Shown here in pieces: positions 52,190 through 62,800 of a DNA stretch of 64,000 nucleotides. The number at the start of each line of letters is the position of its first letter. Position 1 is the first letter of the stretch. This stretch comes from Paenibacillus sp. MSJ-34. Lineage in GTDB: Bacteria > Bacillota > Bacilli > Paenibacillales > Paenibacillaceae. The stretch is taken from the NCBI RefSeq assembly GCF_018918005.1, contig NZ_JAHLPR010000030.1, forward strand, positions 21,341-85,340. The letters are read 5' to 3'. The translations under genes were made by a program, and so were the position numbers. Below the pieces are notes generated by a model that saw only the letters and a list, made by a program, of their open reading frames with translations, was not told the origin of the DNA and did no database searches.

Positions 52190-54054
52190 TGGGCGCGTTA
52201 CATGGTCTGTTGATCGGAGGCATTGTCTTAATAGGCGTATTGTTCCTGTATTTGCGCATGAGCCGAACCTTGCCGGAACGCCAGCAGGAAGCGCCAGTGT
52301 ACACGTTGAAGGCGATGGAAGAATACGTCAAAAGAGCACTGCATGGCGTGATAAGCGCCAACCTGACGGATTACGGTCTATCAGAAGAAGAGTACCGGCG
52401 ACGGAAAAACAAGCGGGCCGAGATGAAAAAAGCGCTGCGTGGATGCACGTCTGGCGATCTGCGTGACAAAATGTATGTCAAGCAATATATAACCGATTTG
52501 CTTGCACAGCACTATACGTTGGATCATGAACATCTGAACCGGTTGATCCCGTTTGATTGCCCTGAATCGTTGTCGCATCAGGATCGGTTTGACATCTTGC
52601 TTCATGTATACAAAAAACGTCACGGCTATCATGCGCTTAGCGAACTCATACGCCGCTATGATCTGGATCGGCCCAAGCCGGATGCCCATGAAGAACAGGA
52701 GCTGTCTTACCGTATTACGTCTGAGGAGATCGGCGAGATTTATGAACAAGAGGACGTCCGGCTATCGGAAGAGGATAAACTGCAAATCGTGGTGCAGCGC
52801 ATTTACCAGCACTACAAAGGCTTTAGTGTCGTGGACGAACTGCGCGATATGCGCATTGACGGCGTGTCCGGCGGAGTTTCCGGTTTGCCGCCTTCCGTAT
52901 GGGAAGAAACTTGGGATTGGGACGGGGATGTTCAACTCGGCGAAGTGCCGCGCGCGCATGACAGTGTGTGGGTTTTTTATGAAGGGAAATCCATCCACCT
53001 TAGTTTCCTCTCCTTTGGATCGGAACTGGAACTGCGGCGCGTATGCCAAAACATCTACAAGCATAATTTTCCCGGCCAGTTGTCCGAAACGACCGGATAC
53101 AAGGTGAATGAAATGGCCGACGGTTCTCGTGTCGTGGTGCTGCGCCCCCGATTTGCCGAGTCGTGGGCTTTTTTTGTGCGCAAGTTTGATGTGCAAAATG
53201 CCACTTTGGAACAGCTGATTCGCGATGAACATGCGGAACTGCCGATTGCCCTGATTCGCTATCTTGTGATGGGAGAGCGCATTACGGCGATAACTGGCGC
53301 GCAAGGCAGCGGGAAAACGACGCTGCTTATGGCCATGGTGCGTCATATATCCGCCCTGCTCCCGATTCGCGTTCAGGAGATGAGCTTTGAACTGCAACTG
53401 CGTAAAATTTATCCGAATCGCAATATTCTCAGCCTTCGGGAAACCGAAACGATCTCCGGTCAGGCTGGGCTGGACATACAGAAAAAAACGGACGGCTCGG
53501 TCAACATTTTGGGTGAGGTGGCGACCGATCCGGTAGCGGCCTGGATGATCCAAATGGCGCAAGTGGCTTCGTTTTTTACATTGTTTACCCACCACGCCAA
53601 AACGTTTCGCGATTTGGTGTTGTCCTTGCGCAATTCATTGCTCAAAACCGGCGTGTTTACCAATGAACAGGTGGCAGAACAGCAAGTGGTCAGCGTCATC
53701 AACTTTGATATTCATTTAAAACGGGATGCGGACGGTCGCCGCTATATCGAGCGCATCACGGAATGCGTACCGCTTGCACAGGAAATGCCTTACCGGACAG
53801 ACTTTCGCGAGAAAAAGACGCTGGATGAGAAGATGGATGCGTTTATGGAGACGGTGACGGACTACTTCCATCGCTCCACGGATCGGAAACTGTATGAAGC
53901 GCGAAATGTCATTGAATATCGGGACGGCCGTTATGTTGCGGTTCATCCGTTGTCCGAACAAAGCCGCAAAGAGATTGCCGAGCGGCTTGCCGGTCCGGAC
54001 CAGGCAGCTTTCGAGGCGTTTTTGTGTAATTGGGGGGATAGCGATGAATCTTGA
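52186..54054 (+). CDS. CpaF-like secretion ATPase with an N-terminal membrane helix
   Basis: 622 aa. A hydrophobic helix at residues 3-24 (MGALHGLLIGGIVLIGVLFL) is unusual for a CpaF/TadA ATPase. The N-terminal domain follows, then Walker A GAQGSGKTT (371-379), the Asp-box region QEMSFELQLRKIYPNRNILS, Walker-B-like GSVNILGEVATDPVAAWMI and HHAKTFRDLV (His box). It should power assembly or secretion by the Tad-like machine. AAGGAGACC precedes the ATG. Confidence 0.87.
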   Translation: MMGALHGLLIGGIVLIGVLFLYLRMSRTLPERQQEAPVYTLKAMEEYVKRALHGVISANLTDYGLSEEEYRRRKNKRAEMKKALRGCTSGDLRDKMYVKQYITDLLAQHYTLDHEHLNRLIPFDCPESLSHQDRFDILLHVYKKRHGYHALSELIRRYDLDRPKPDAHEEQELSYRITSEEIGEIYEQEDVRLSEEDKLQIVVQRIYQHYKGFSVVDELRDMRIDGVSGGVSGLPPSVWEETWDWDGDVQLGEVPRAHDSVWVFYEGKSIHLSFLSFGSELELRRVCQNIYKHNFPGQLSETTGYKVNEMADGSRVVVLRPRFAESWAFFVRKFDVQNATLEQLIRDEHAELPIALIRYLVMGERITAITGAQGSGKTTLLMAMVRHISALLPIRVQEMSFELQLRKIYPNRNILSLRETETISGQAGLDIQKKTDGSVNILGEVATDPVAAWMIQMAQVASFFTLFTHHAKTFRDLVLSLRNSLLKTGVFTNEQVAEQQVVSVINFDIHLKRDADGRRYIERITECVPLAQEMPYRTDFREKKTLDEKMDAFMETVTDYFHRSTDRKLYEARNVIEYRDGRYVAVHPLSEQSRKEIAERLAGPDQAAFEAFLCNWGDSDES

Positions 54055-56107
54055 GTGGCTTTCCCTGTTGCTTGGCGGAGTGACGCTGTTGTTTCTAGCA
54101 GCGGTCATAGCGTTTCAATTTTTGTCCCGCTATGGGGAAGCCGGGGCAGCACGAAAATATGAAGCCTTGCGTCAACCTGCCAAAACGAGCAACAAGCAGG
54201 CATTGCACAACGGCATGCAGCAACTCTATACCCTCTGCTCTCGTGTGCCGCTCTTGCGTACCTACCTGCACTTCATCCGCCGTCGCATGGTCATTCTCCA
54301 CTTGGGCGATGAGTGGAAGCTGCGTCTGGAGACGATGCGGACGGCGCTTTGGCTCTGGGGCATGTTGCTTGCAGCGGCTGTGCCGATCACGCTTTGGGTG
54401 CGCGATGTATTTACACTTGTCATGCTGATGATTGGCGGTTGGGTTTGCCACGGCATGTTAACAGACGTATTCGTACAACGGTTGGAAATGCGATTGTTGC
54501 GTCAGCTACGCCAGTTTTTCGGGGATGTCCGTCATCATTATCACCGACACGGAATGGTAGAAGAAGCGATTTACGAAGCGACGGATGAAGCGCCGTATGA
54601 AATGACTTTGCACGGCCAGGAAATCGTTGAAGTGTTGACCGACAGCCACGCGGAAGAACGACTGGAACAATACTTGGAAGCGGCTCCGAACCGTTATTTG
54701 AAAGGTTTGGCCGGATTGTCGTATCTGGTGAAGGAATACGGAGACAAACAAACGGATAGCGGATCATTGTATTTGAAGGCATTGGGAAAATTGGCCGGTG
54801 AATTAAACTTTGAACTGTTGCGCCGGGAACGCCTTGGTTTTTTGTTGCATGGGCTGTCCGTTATTGCCCTGCTTCCGCTCTTGTTTACCCGTCCGATTGA
54901 AGCATGGGCCAGCTATTATTTTTCGGCGATGGACGCCTTTTACAGCAGTGTGATGGGTTGGAGCATAAAGCTCGCCTTGATGGGGGTCGTTTGGCTCTCC
55001 TATGTTCTGCTTCGTCATATTCAGAGCTTGGAGACCTCGCCGAAAATCACCAACCGAAAGAGATGGGAGAAATGGGCGCACGGCCGGGGCTGGATGCGTT
55101 GGCTCGTTCACCGTTTGGGTCCTGCTCCTGGCTCAAGGGAAGCGGAACGGATGGTGAAGCTGCTGAAAGAAACGGCTTCTCCTTTGCGGTTGGAATGGTT
55201 TTATGTCCAGCGAATCGTGGCGGGAAGCATGGCTTTTCTTGCAGCAATGGGACTATTCATAGCTTTGCCTTATGCGGATCGGCATCAAGTGCTGTACGCG
55301 CCAATGTATGCTGATACGCTGTTTGGTCAAGCGACGCCTGAGGAGCAGGAAAAAGCGCTGGAAGCAGCCGTGCTGGATCGGAGAATCATCGATCAAGTAA
55401 AGGGGGTGAGGCCTACAGAGGAGTCGCTCTTGGAGCTGTTGAGAATGGAGACTGGAGGAGAACGTTTGGATGAAGCGCTTCGCGCGGATACACAGCGCAT
55501 TATGGGCAAGTTGGAGAAACTCGACAGGCAATACGTCAAATGGTGGCAAGCACTATTGACCGTTTTGGCGGGCTGGGTCGGCTACTGGGCGCCGGTCGGC
55601 ATTCGCCTGTTCCAGCGCAAGATGCGGCAAATGGAAATGAAGCATGAAGTGGATCAATTGCAGGCGGTCATTGCGATACTGGCCGATATGGATCGCATGT
55701 CGGTAGAGCATTTGCTGATTTGGATGGAGCAGTTCGCCCGCGTGTTCGAAGAGCCGCTGCAAACATGCCTGCTCCATTTTGATCAAGGCGCTGAACAGGC
55801 GCTGGAGCAGCTCAAGGAGGATGCGCCTTTTCAGCCATTCGTGCGCATGGTGGAAAAGCTGGAACTGGCGGCAAGCACGCTGCCGATTCGAAAAGCGTTT
55901 GATGATTTGGAGTCCGAGTACGTGTATGCACAGGAAGAACGCAAGCAGGAGTACGAACGATTGATTGAGCACAAGGCGGGCTGGGGCAGAATGATCGGGT
56001 TCGCACCAATGATGGCGCTCATTTTCGGTTATCTGGTCATTCCGCTCATTGTTGTCAGCTTGAACCAAATGTCGGTGTACTACGAGCAATTGCAACGCAT
56101 TCAATGA
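54044..56107 (+). CDS. Large TadB/TadC-like inner-membrane platform protein
   Basis: 687 aa from ATG 54044 (TGGGGGG upstream), overlapping the ATPase gene by 11 bp. Membrane helices near 5-25, two around 100-150, further pairs near 280-330 and 400-440, one near 540 and one at the C-terminus (about 650-675). Cytoplasmic segments such as FGDVRHHYHRHGMVEEAIYE resemble T2SF domains. At twice the usual length it may replace separate TadB and TadC. A terminator follows. Confidence 0.65.
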   Translation: MNLEWLSLLLGGVTLLFLAAVIAFQFLSRYGEAGAARKYEALRQPAKTSNKQALHNGMQQLYTLCSRVPLLRTYLHFIRRRMVILHLGDEWKLRLETMRTALWLWGMLLAAAVPITLWVRDVFTLVMLMIGGWVCHGMLTDVFVQRLEMRLLRQLRQFFGDVRHHYHRHGMVEEAIYEATDEAPYEMTLHGQEIVEVLTDSHAEERLEQYLEAAPNRYLKGLAGLSYLVKEYGDKQTDSGSLYLKALGKLAGELNFELLRRERLGFLLHGLSVIALLPLLFTRPIEAWASYYFSAMDAFYSSVMGWSIKLALMGVVWLSYVLLRHIQSLETSPKITNRKRWEKWAHGRGWMRWLVHRLGPAPGSREAERMVKLLKETASPLRLEWFYVQRIVAGSMAFLAAMGLFIALPYADRHQVLYAPMYADTLFGQATPEEQEKALEAAVLDRRIIDQVKGVRPTEESLLELLRMETGGERLDEALRADTQRIMGKLEKLDRQYVKWWQALLTVLAGWVGYWAPVGIRLFQRKMRQMEMKHEVDQLQAVIAILADMDRMSVEHLLIWMEQFARVFEEPLQTCLLHFDQGAEQALEQLKEDAPFQPFVRMVEKLELAASTLPIRKAFDDLESEYVYAQEERKQEYERLIEHKAGWGRMIGFAPMMALIFGYLVIPLIVVSLNQMSVYYEQLQRIQ

Positions 56108-56118
56108 TTCACCCTTAG

Positions 56119-56151
56119 CGGTGCTTTCCATGTTGGAAAGGACCGTTTTTT
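56119..56151 (+). terminator. Terminator separating the machine genes from the pilin-like gene
   Basis: CGGTGCTTTCC (56119-56129), loop ATGTT, GGAAAGGACCG (56135-56145), then six T. It should reduce read-through into the pilin-like genes or mark an mRNA processing point. Confidence 0.75.
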
Positions 56152-56179
56152 ATTTCTACATTTAAAGGAGAGATCGACC

Positions 56180-56659
56180 ATGTCCAATGCACAAAAGGCG
56201 CTGGTAATGGCGGCGGGCATTTTCCTCGCAATTGCGCTCATTACCCTCGCCGTCGTGTTGTTTATTTCCGCACAAGATTCAACAAAAGCAGCTCAAAGCA
56301 ATTTTAGCAATATCCAAACGGAATTATCTCAGACGGCCTTTACGGTGTATGACAACACCACACTTTCGGGCAGCCAAGTCGTCAATGCTCTGCGCAAGTT
56401 TTCGGATCAGGAGCAGTTTGGCATTCAAATTATCACCGGGAAAAACCCGACCGGACAGTGGTATGGCAAAGTCATCAACATTGGCGTTCCAATGGACAGC
56501 ATCACATATGGATCGGTCGTTGGCGATGCGCCTGGACGTCTGGAGCATACCGTCGATGAAGCCAATGTGAACTATGTCAATCCAAGCGGAAAGTTTCAGG
56601 CGAAATTGGTGCTGGATCGCAGCAACGTCATTCGCGGGATCGTGTTCCGCCAACAATAA
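56180..56659 (+). CDS. Pilin-like protein 1
   Basis: 159 aa; AAAGGAG upstream. N-terminal hydrophobic helix from residue 8 (LVMAAGIFLAIALITLAVVL) and a polar, Ser/Thr/Asn-rich exterior domain. No class III leader or Gly before the helix, so a prepilin peptidase site is absent. Own terminators on both sides suggest separate expression, as for a major subunit. Confidence 0.65.
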   Translation: MSNAQKALVMAAGIFLAIALITLAVVLFISAQDSTKAAQSNFSNIQTELSQTAFTVYDNTTLSGSQVVNALRKFSDQEQFGIQIITGKNPTGQWYGKVINIGVPMDSITYGSVVGDAPGRLEHTVDEANVNYVNPSGKFQAKLVLDRSNVIRGIVFRQQ

Positions 56660-56681
56660 GGCACGAAAACGAAATGAAGCC

Positions 56682-56713
56682 AAGGGGTGTCCGTCTAGCT
56701 GGCGCCCCCTTTT
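56682..56713 (+). terminator. Terminator after pilin-like gene 1
   Basis: AAGGGG (56682-56687) pairs with CCCCTT (56706-56711), with TG/CG beside it, followed by TTTT. Confidence 0.55.
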
Positions 56714-56731
56714 GCTGAAAGGAGGAAGCCA

Positions 56732-57121
56732 TTGGATTACACGACTCGAACGATGTTGGAGATGAGTGCATCCTGTCTCCTGTTTTTGATCGCCGTGGTT
56801 AGCGGGCTATGGCTGTTTCAAAACGGCGCGACGCTTGCCGATTCGGCTTATTTCTCCGGTATGACGCAGGACCGGACCATCCGGCAAACGTTGTCTCCCT
56901 TGTCCGGTGATGGCAGTATGTCGGGAACCGAAATGTTTCAGGCCATCGCGCGGTTGGAAGAAGGAGAAGCGGAAATCGTGGTGGATGGCGTCCGATACGC
57001 ATCACCGGTGAACCGGGAGCAATGGTTTTCAGACAGAATCCAACTCCATGGCCGCTACAGCGTCTCGTACGAACGTGACACGGACGGGCGGCTGTTGCGC
57101 CTGGTAGTCGTCACACGTTGA
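56732..57121 (+). CDS. Pilin-like protein 2
   Basis: 129 aa from TTG 56732, fixed by AAAGGAGG 6 bp upstream. N-terminal helix MSASCLLFLIAVVSGLWLF then a polar domain (GTEMFQAIARLEEGEAEIVV). Similar design and size to its neighbours; no known family. Confidence 0.65.
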   Translation: MDYTTRTMLEMSASCLLFLIAVVSGLWLFQNGATLADSAYFSGMTQDRTIRQTLSPLSGDGSMSGTEMFQAIARLEEGEAEIVVDGVRYASPVNREQWFSDRIQLHGRYSVSYERDTDGRLLRLVVVTR

Positions 57122-57131
57122 GGAGAATGCC

Positions 57132-57680
57132 ATGAACAGTTATATCAAAGTGTTTGCGATACTGCTTGCCGTACTGCTGCTTTACATCTACCCGATTTAC
57201 ACAGCGTTCCAGCAGCAGGATGATATTTCAGAATTAGTCGTCCTGCGGGCGACAACGGCTTTTGTGGATGCGGTACGTGACAAAGGATATATTTCACCGA
57301 CCATGTACACCGATTTCAGACAGGCCATTGAGGCGACGGGCCTTGATTTCGATGTGCAGATGGAACATGAAAGCAAGAAATATGTGCCGGTATATGACGA
57401 TCCGACCAGGCCGGAAACGTTCCAGGGCACGTATGAAGTGCATTACGATGCGTTTTACAACGCTCAAATCTTGCCGGTGCTGTTTCCCGGTAGCTCTGCC
57501 CCCAGAGACGACCCGTCAAGAAGGTACAAACTGCGGGTGGGCGATACGTTCACCGTCACGGTCAATAACGTGAGCCGTACGCCCGGCACGGTCTTGTTTG
57601 ATTTTCTGAACAGCACCGTCAGCCCGAACGATAAAATATTCATTCCTTATGGCGGGGTGGTACGCAATGAAGTGGATTGA
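57132..57680 (+). CDS. Pilin-like protein 3
   Basis: 182 aa; GAGGAGAATGCC before ATG 57132. N-terminal helix (VFAILLAVLLLYIYPIYTAF), coil with a DAVRDKGYISPTMYTDFRQA segment, then a strand-rich part (YKLRVGDTFTVTVNNVSRTP). The conserved-looking DxGYIsPxMYxxF stretch suggests an assembly role. The next gene starts within its end. Confidence 0.65.
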   Translation: MNSYIKVFAILLAVLLLYIYPIYTAFQQQDDISELVVLRATTAFVDAVRDKGYISPTMYTDFRQAIEATGLDFDVQMEHESKKYVPVYDDPTRPETFQGTYEVHYDAFYNAQILPVLFPGSSAPRDDPSRRYKLRVGDTFTVTVNNVSRTPGTVLFDFLNSTVSPNDKIFIPYGGVVRNEVD

Positions 57681-58644
57681 ATGGGCTGTCGTCGGCGTGC
57701 TGATCTTTTTCCCGTTTGCCACGATCAATCAGATTGACGTGGAACTAATGCGTCAAACGATGCTGCTCGAGCTGCGTTATGACGCTGCCTTGGATGCAGC
57801 GGTGGATGCGGCGGCACAAGCACTCATCACCAATGCTGATCAGCAGCATGAGTCACGCTACGAGTCGGTCAAGCGAGTGGCGGTCAACAGGGAGGAAGCG
57901 CTCACGGCGTTTTACCGGACGTTGTACGCCAATTTCGGCATATCCGGCGATCCGGTTGCGCAAGGGGTTTTGAACCGTTACATTCCGGTGATTGTCGTCA
58001 TTGGATACGATGGGTTTTATGTTTATGCCGAGGATGAATGGACAGATCGTAACGGCCAAACGGTCATGGCACCGGCTTGGGGAACCAAACGGCCGTATGC
58101 GTATACCGATTCAAGCGGCAACAGCTATTCCTTTACGTTGGACGAACAAGTGCTGGTGTATGCCGCGGCGACTCGCAGTTGGCATGAAGGTTTTCGCAGG
58201 GACATTCAGGCGGAGGCCAACATTCCGTTGTTACGAGATGCGGCGTTATTTAATGAAGTGCGGCGCAGCACCATCGTGGGCGCAATACAAGATGAGCTGT
58301 CCTATCGGATCAACAAGCATAACGAGGTCGCCCTTCGAAATGGTCTTTCCTATACGTTTACACTGCCGTCCATCCCGCTAGAGGAATGGCACAACACGAT
58401 TGCCGATGTGGGCGTTGTGGCTTTTATGCAGGGAATTCCGATGGGACGCAAGGAATATAACAACTACGCACTGGGCGGCAGCCGCGTAATGAAGCAAACG
58501 GAGATTGTAGGAGCGATGAAAGACAATATGAAAGTATATTATCGCAGAAGCTGTCCGTACTCCTATCCGATAGAAGAAACGTTCGCAAGCGAAAAAACGG
58601 CGGCGCAACAGGGATATATGCCGCTTTCTTGTTCTTCTTTCTAA
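57667..58644 (+). CDS. Pilin-like protein 4 (minor/adaptor subunit)
   Basis: 325 aa from ATG 57667 (GGGGTGG upstream), overlapping the previous gene. N-terminal helix EWAVVGVLIFFPFATINQID, then a long coil with LDAAVDAAAQALITNADQQH and an exterior domain with VVIGYDGFYVYAEDEWTD. The Ala-rich helix after the membrane anchor recalls Tad minor pilins (TadE/TadF type). No cysteine bridge pattern. Confidence 0.6.
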   Translation: MKWIEWAVVGVLIFFPFATINQIDVELMRQTMLLELRYDAALDAAVDAAAQALITNADQQHESRYESVKRVAVNREEALTAFYRTLYANFGISGDPVAQGVLNRYIPVIVVIGYDGFYVYAEDEWTDRNGQTVMAPAWGTKRPYAYTDSSGNSYSFTLDEQVLVYAAATRSWHEGFRRDIQAEANIPLLRDAALFNEVRRSTIVGAIQDELSYRINKHNEVALRNGLSYTFTLPSIPLEEWHNTIADVGVVAFMQGIPMGRKEYNNYALGGSRVMKQTEIVGAMKDNMKVYYRRSCPYSYPIEETFASEKTAAQQGYMPLSCSSF

Positions 58645-58745
58645 GGGTGGACAGTCTGATTCATGCACATTATGCTAGTAGTAACGTACAACCAGTCCAG
58701 TCAGGATTACTTGAATAAGAGGTGAAATGAGTGAAGAAATGATTT

Positions 58746-59837
58746 ATGGCCATGACGATTGCCGTCCTGGTTAGCAGCTTGTTCGGGGTTACGGCAAGTG
58801 CTGCCAGTCTTCCTCCTGCGTTTGTAAGCGTGGTGCTGGACGGCAAGAAAATATGGTTTCCCGATGCCCAAGCTTATGTTGATGAGAACCAGCGGACATT
58901 AGTGCCGGTTCGCTTTGTCACAGAGTCGCTCGGTGCCAAGGTTGGCTGGGAAGCTCCGAGCCAATCGGTACCGATTGAACGGGACGGCCAGCAGATTCGA
59001 CTGCAAATCGGTTCAAATATTGCGCTTGTCAATGGACAAGAGGTCGCTTTAGATACGCAAGTGGTAACCAAGGACGGCCGGACGTTTGTGCCGCTGCGTT
59101 TTGTCAGCGAGGTGCTGGGCGCAGAGGTGGAATGGGACGGCAGTACGTCAACGGTGACAATTCACACGAAGGACATCTCTGAGAGCGACACGGATAAATG
59201 GGGCCGCTTGCTCCGCACGACGGATCTTCCGAAAAATGCGGCGGACTATCCCTACATTTTGGCCGATGTTCCTAATGAGATGTACGAGATGAAATATCCT
59301 TATGCGCGTCCAGATGGCAGCAAAGTGTCTTCCGAACTATACGCAACGATTCCCGAATACAACAAGAAGAACGTAGACATCTGGATGGGACACTTAAAAG
59401 CGTTTGGCGCTTTGTTGTTAAATGTGGATTACCGCACGATTGATGATACGTGGGCGCAGGGGATGTTTGCAACGAAGATGCAAAACTCGAACGCAGAATT
59501 GAGATATATTCGTGAATACGTGGATTGGGTGAAGGAAAACCAAATTCACATTATGGGTTATCTGGACCCGGAACCGTCCATGATTTTTTATGACGGGTTT
59601 GGAGCGGATTATATTCGCGTCAAGTTTCGGGTTCAATTCCTCTCGTTTAAACAACATGAACGGTTGATTTATGATAACTGGTTTCCGCAGGAAACAGATT
59701 TTGAGAAGAATGTGTGGTATGAAGGGTACGCCGACATCAAAATGGTCACCAATGTCGGCGGCAATTGGGGAAGCACGTTGAAAGTCTCGCCAACGGCCAG
59801 CTTGTTTTTCAACCACACGATTTCAAAGGTGGAATGA
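58746..59837 (+). CDS. Stalk-domain surface protein with an in-frame stop near the start
   Basis: 363 aa as read from ATG 58746 (MAMTIAVLVSSLFGVTASAA, a signal peptide lacking its usual Lys residues). Upstream in frame lies GTG-AAG-AAA-TGA-TTT (58731-58745), so a normal MKKW-FMAMTIAV signal peptide seems to have been cut by TGG to TGA at codon 4. The stalk domain (RTLVPVRFVTESLGAKVGWE, TFVPLRFVSEVLGAEVEWD) is followed by a 210-residue C-terminal part with no recognised fold. GTG 58731 had the ribosome site GAGGTGAAATGA. Working gene or new pseudogene: unresolved. Confidence 0.7.
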   Translation: MAMTIAVLVSSLFGVTASAASLPPAFVSVVLDGKKIWFPDAQAYVDENQRTLVPVRFVTESLGAKVGWEAPSQSVPIERDGQQIRLQIGSNIALVNGQEVALDTQVVTKDGRTFVPLRFVSEVLGAEVEWDGSTSTVTIHTKDISESDTDKWGRLLRTTDLPKNAADYPYILADVPNEMYEMKYPYARPDGSKVSSELYATIPEYNKKNVDIWMGHLKAFGALLLNVDYRTIDDTWAQGMFATKMQNSNAELRYIREYVDWVKENQIHIMGYLDPEPSMIFYDGFGADYIRVKFRVQFLSFKQHERLIYDNWFPQETDFEKNVWYEGYADIKMVTNVGGNWGSTLKVSPTASLFFNHTISKVE

Positions 59838-59840
59838 TCG

Positions 59841-62800
59841 GTGAACAATAGAAAACTTTATCAACGAGTACTGTGCATGCTGCTGGCATGCATTTTTTTT
59901 ATGCCTATATTTGCAGTTCAGGAAGCGAAGGCTGGACCGCCTCAAGTGATTATCCGTGACGGCAAGATTCAATTCGAAATTACCAGCACGGCGGCGAGCA
60001 CTTCGATTCGGTATCGGACGGTGGGCTGGGTGGTGACCCGGGAGCAAGTTTGCAGCACAACATCGCCCAAACAATGCGCTGACTCGCGCAGCAGGCCGCA
60101 TGCCTTGTTTATGAATCAGGAAGTACGACAAATCGGGCAGCATCCCGATCCTCCTGTACCGGGGCAACCGTTGACATCATACTACGAAATCCCCGAAGAA
60201 ATCGTGACGCAGCGCCTCTGGCAAGCAGGAATGGAAGGCATTCAGAACAATGACGATCTTTACTTTTATGCTGTGATGGTATCGGTCAATGCGGACGGCT
60301 CGGTGCGGAAAGGTCCGTTTTATACGTTGTCCGGGATCAAACAAGCGGAAGGCTGGAGATTTCCGGACGATCTGGATGATTACTTTGGCTTGCATATTCC
60401 ATATCGTAGTGCGGAATTCCCGGTGGACGTTATCGCTAAAACAGTAGACGGACGGGTGATTGACCGACCGGATGTGACATTTGAAAAAGGAAAGTTCGAG
60501 ATCGGGGAAACGATCATTCATGAATTTCCGGCGGTGATCGAAGACAATGGAAAAACGTATACCATCGCTCGCTCCTATATATCACCGAAGCAAGACCCGT
60601 CACGAAAAACATGGGTGCAGGAAAACCCGGAAACGAACGAAAAAGTGCGCATTCGCAGCTTTACGGTCGCGCTGGGCGGAACGAATCTGATCGCCGAATA
60701 CCATGAGGAAAATACGGTGAAGGCGATTTATATGACAGAAGGCGGCCAAGTTCTGAAAGAGGTGGATAAAGGCGAACATGCGACCGGAGATGAAGTGAAT
60801 CACACGTTTGAAGCCACGCTCACCAAAGACGGGCAGACGTATGAAATCATCCGGTCTTATATCACGAACAATAACAAACCCGACGAAAAATTATTTATTC
60901 AGGAAAAAGGAGATAGCAAGTTGCTGGATCGGTCCATCTTTGTCGGTTCTGGAGGCTCCAATTTTATCGGGGTATACAAAGGGGGAAATGGCGATACGGA
61001 TGACGAAACAGAGCCTGGAGCTGTCAAGGAAAACGAAGTGATGAATCCCGATGCTTCGGCTGTGATCCGGGCGGATACTCGCGGTGCGGAACGCTTCGAC
61101 GTGCTTCAAGGCATCCCGACATCGGAGAGTCTTTATGTTCAAGCGAATGCCAAAGCGTATTTGTACCGAAACAAATTTACGGAAATCAAAGGGACGAAGA
61201 CGTACCCGATTACCGTTAGTCGAACATACACGCTGCGCTGGACGGAATACGTTTCCGGTCCCCCGGACAGCGAAGGCAATCCAACCAGAGTGCCTGTTTC
61301 ACGCTCGGATACGCAAACCGTAACGAAAAGCTATACCGTGGAGCGCAAGTACAGCTACTGGCTCATTGATCGTCTGGAGGTATACGGCTTGCAAAAAGCA
61401 GAGGTTTCCAACTACGCGTTACCCAGCGGACAAGTTACCTTGAAGCCGAACGGCTACGCGCAGCCAAGGGTCTCGGTTTCTCACGACGCTTCCCGTGAGG
61501 CCCACATCACCGATCCTTTCTATCAAAATGTGTCGTTGCCCGGTCAAACGATTCAAGGAGGTTCCAGTCGCCCGTCAGTTCCTAATGAGGATTGGACCAA
61601 CGAAGCGGAACAGGCTGTCGGAAAAATCAAAGTGAAAAATGACTCACTGATCTTTAACGGGCAAACGATTATGGACAACCGGATCACGGAAGAAACCGCC
61701 CCGCCCCCAAGGGAGATACCGACTCCGCCCGAGATCGGACAAAATGTTCTGTATAGCAACGGTTTGTTGATCGATGCCAGCAAAAGCAACAAGGCCGAAC
61801 AGCCAAGCTCCGGCACGATCTTCTATGCACTCATCGAAGGAATTGGAGGCGGCCAGAACCAAAGCTATCCCATTGATGGCATTAATCCGGTGACGGTGCA
61901 TACGCCGGTCGTCAACCAGGCTTCCGTATCTGACGATCAGGCGCATAATCAAAAAACGCAGCCGACCGTAGGGAGAGCCGCGCTTATTCTGGATCGTCCA
62001 TTTACGATCACCATCCCAACCAATGGAGCGCATCGGGATATAAAGGGTTACGGCAACCGCGACTATGCCCAATATATGCGCGACAAGCAAGTATGGTTTC
62101 CGTTTGACGTGTACAAAGCGGATCGGAAAACGCTGATCCCGAAAGAAACGTGGACGTCGATCCCGGTCGGTCAGATTCAGACAACGTTTTATTTACCTGT
62201 TTGGGTGGACGAGGGCAATTACGATGTACTATTCCGAACCATTGCTGAAAATAGTCCTCCCTCCTTTACGTCACAAATGAACGCCAACTTAGACTTGACG
62301 CACCATGTAGCCACACAGGTTGTGCCGGTTGAAGTGATCGGCCGTGTCTATGATTTCCGCATCACAGACATTGCCGACTTTAATTGGGAGACCGTATTTC
62401 GCAGAGAACGAGGAAGTGCAACGCCGACTGGCAACGCTTATTGGGTGGGTACGAAGGGCATCGACGGCGCAGCACGGGGTAATCAGCCTCCTTACGTGTT
62501 GCCGATTCGACCGGGGAGCCATCCGGATGCCGGTAAGAAAAACGTGGCTGTCAAAACCGGCTACCATATTAAATTTGAATTGAAGAGTATGGGCAATATG
62601 TTCGGTTCGGCCGATGGGATCAAGATTACGCCGACCTTCTTCTTTGTAGACAGCAAGGGCAAGAACCGGCAAGAGGTGGACTTGTACTATCATTCGGGGA
62701 ATAAACGGTTTATTCGTATCGGCTCCAGTGCAGATGTGGAGCGGCGTCATGTGACGCTGGACACCCGCTTGCGCAATATGTCCCAACAGGAACTGACGAA

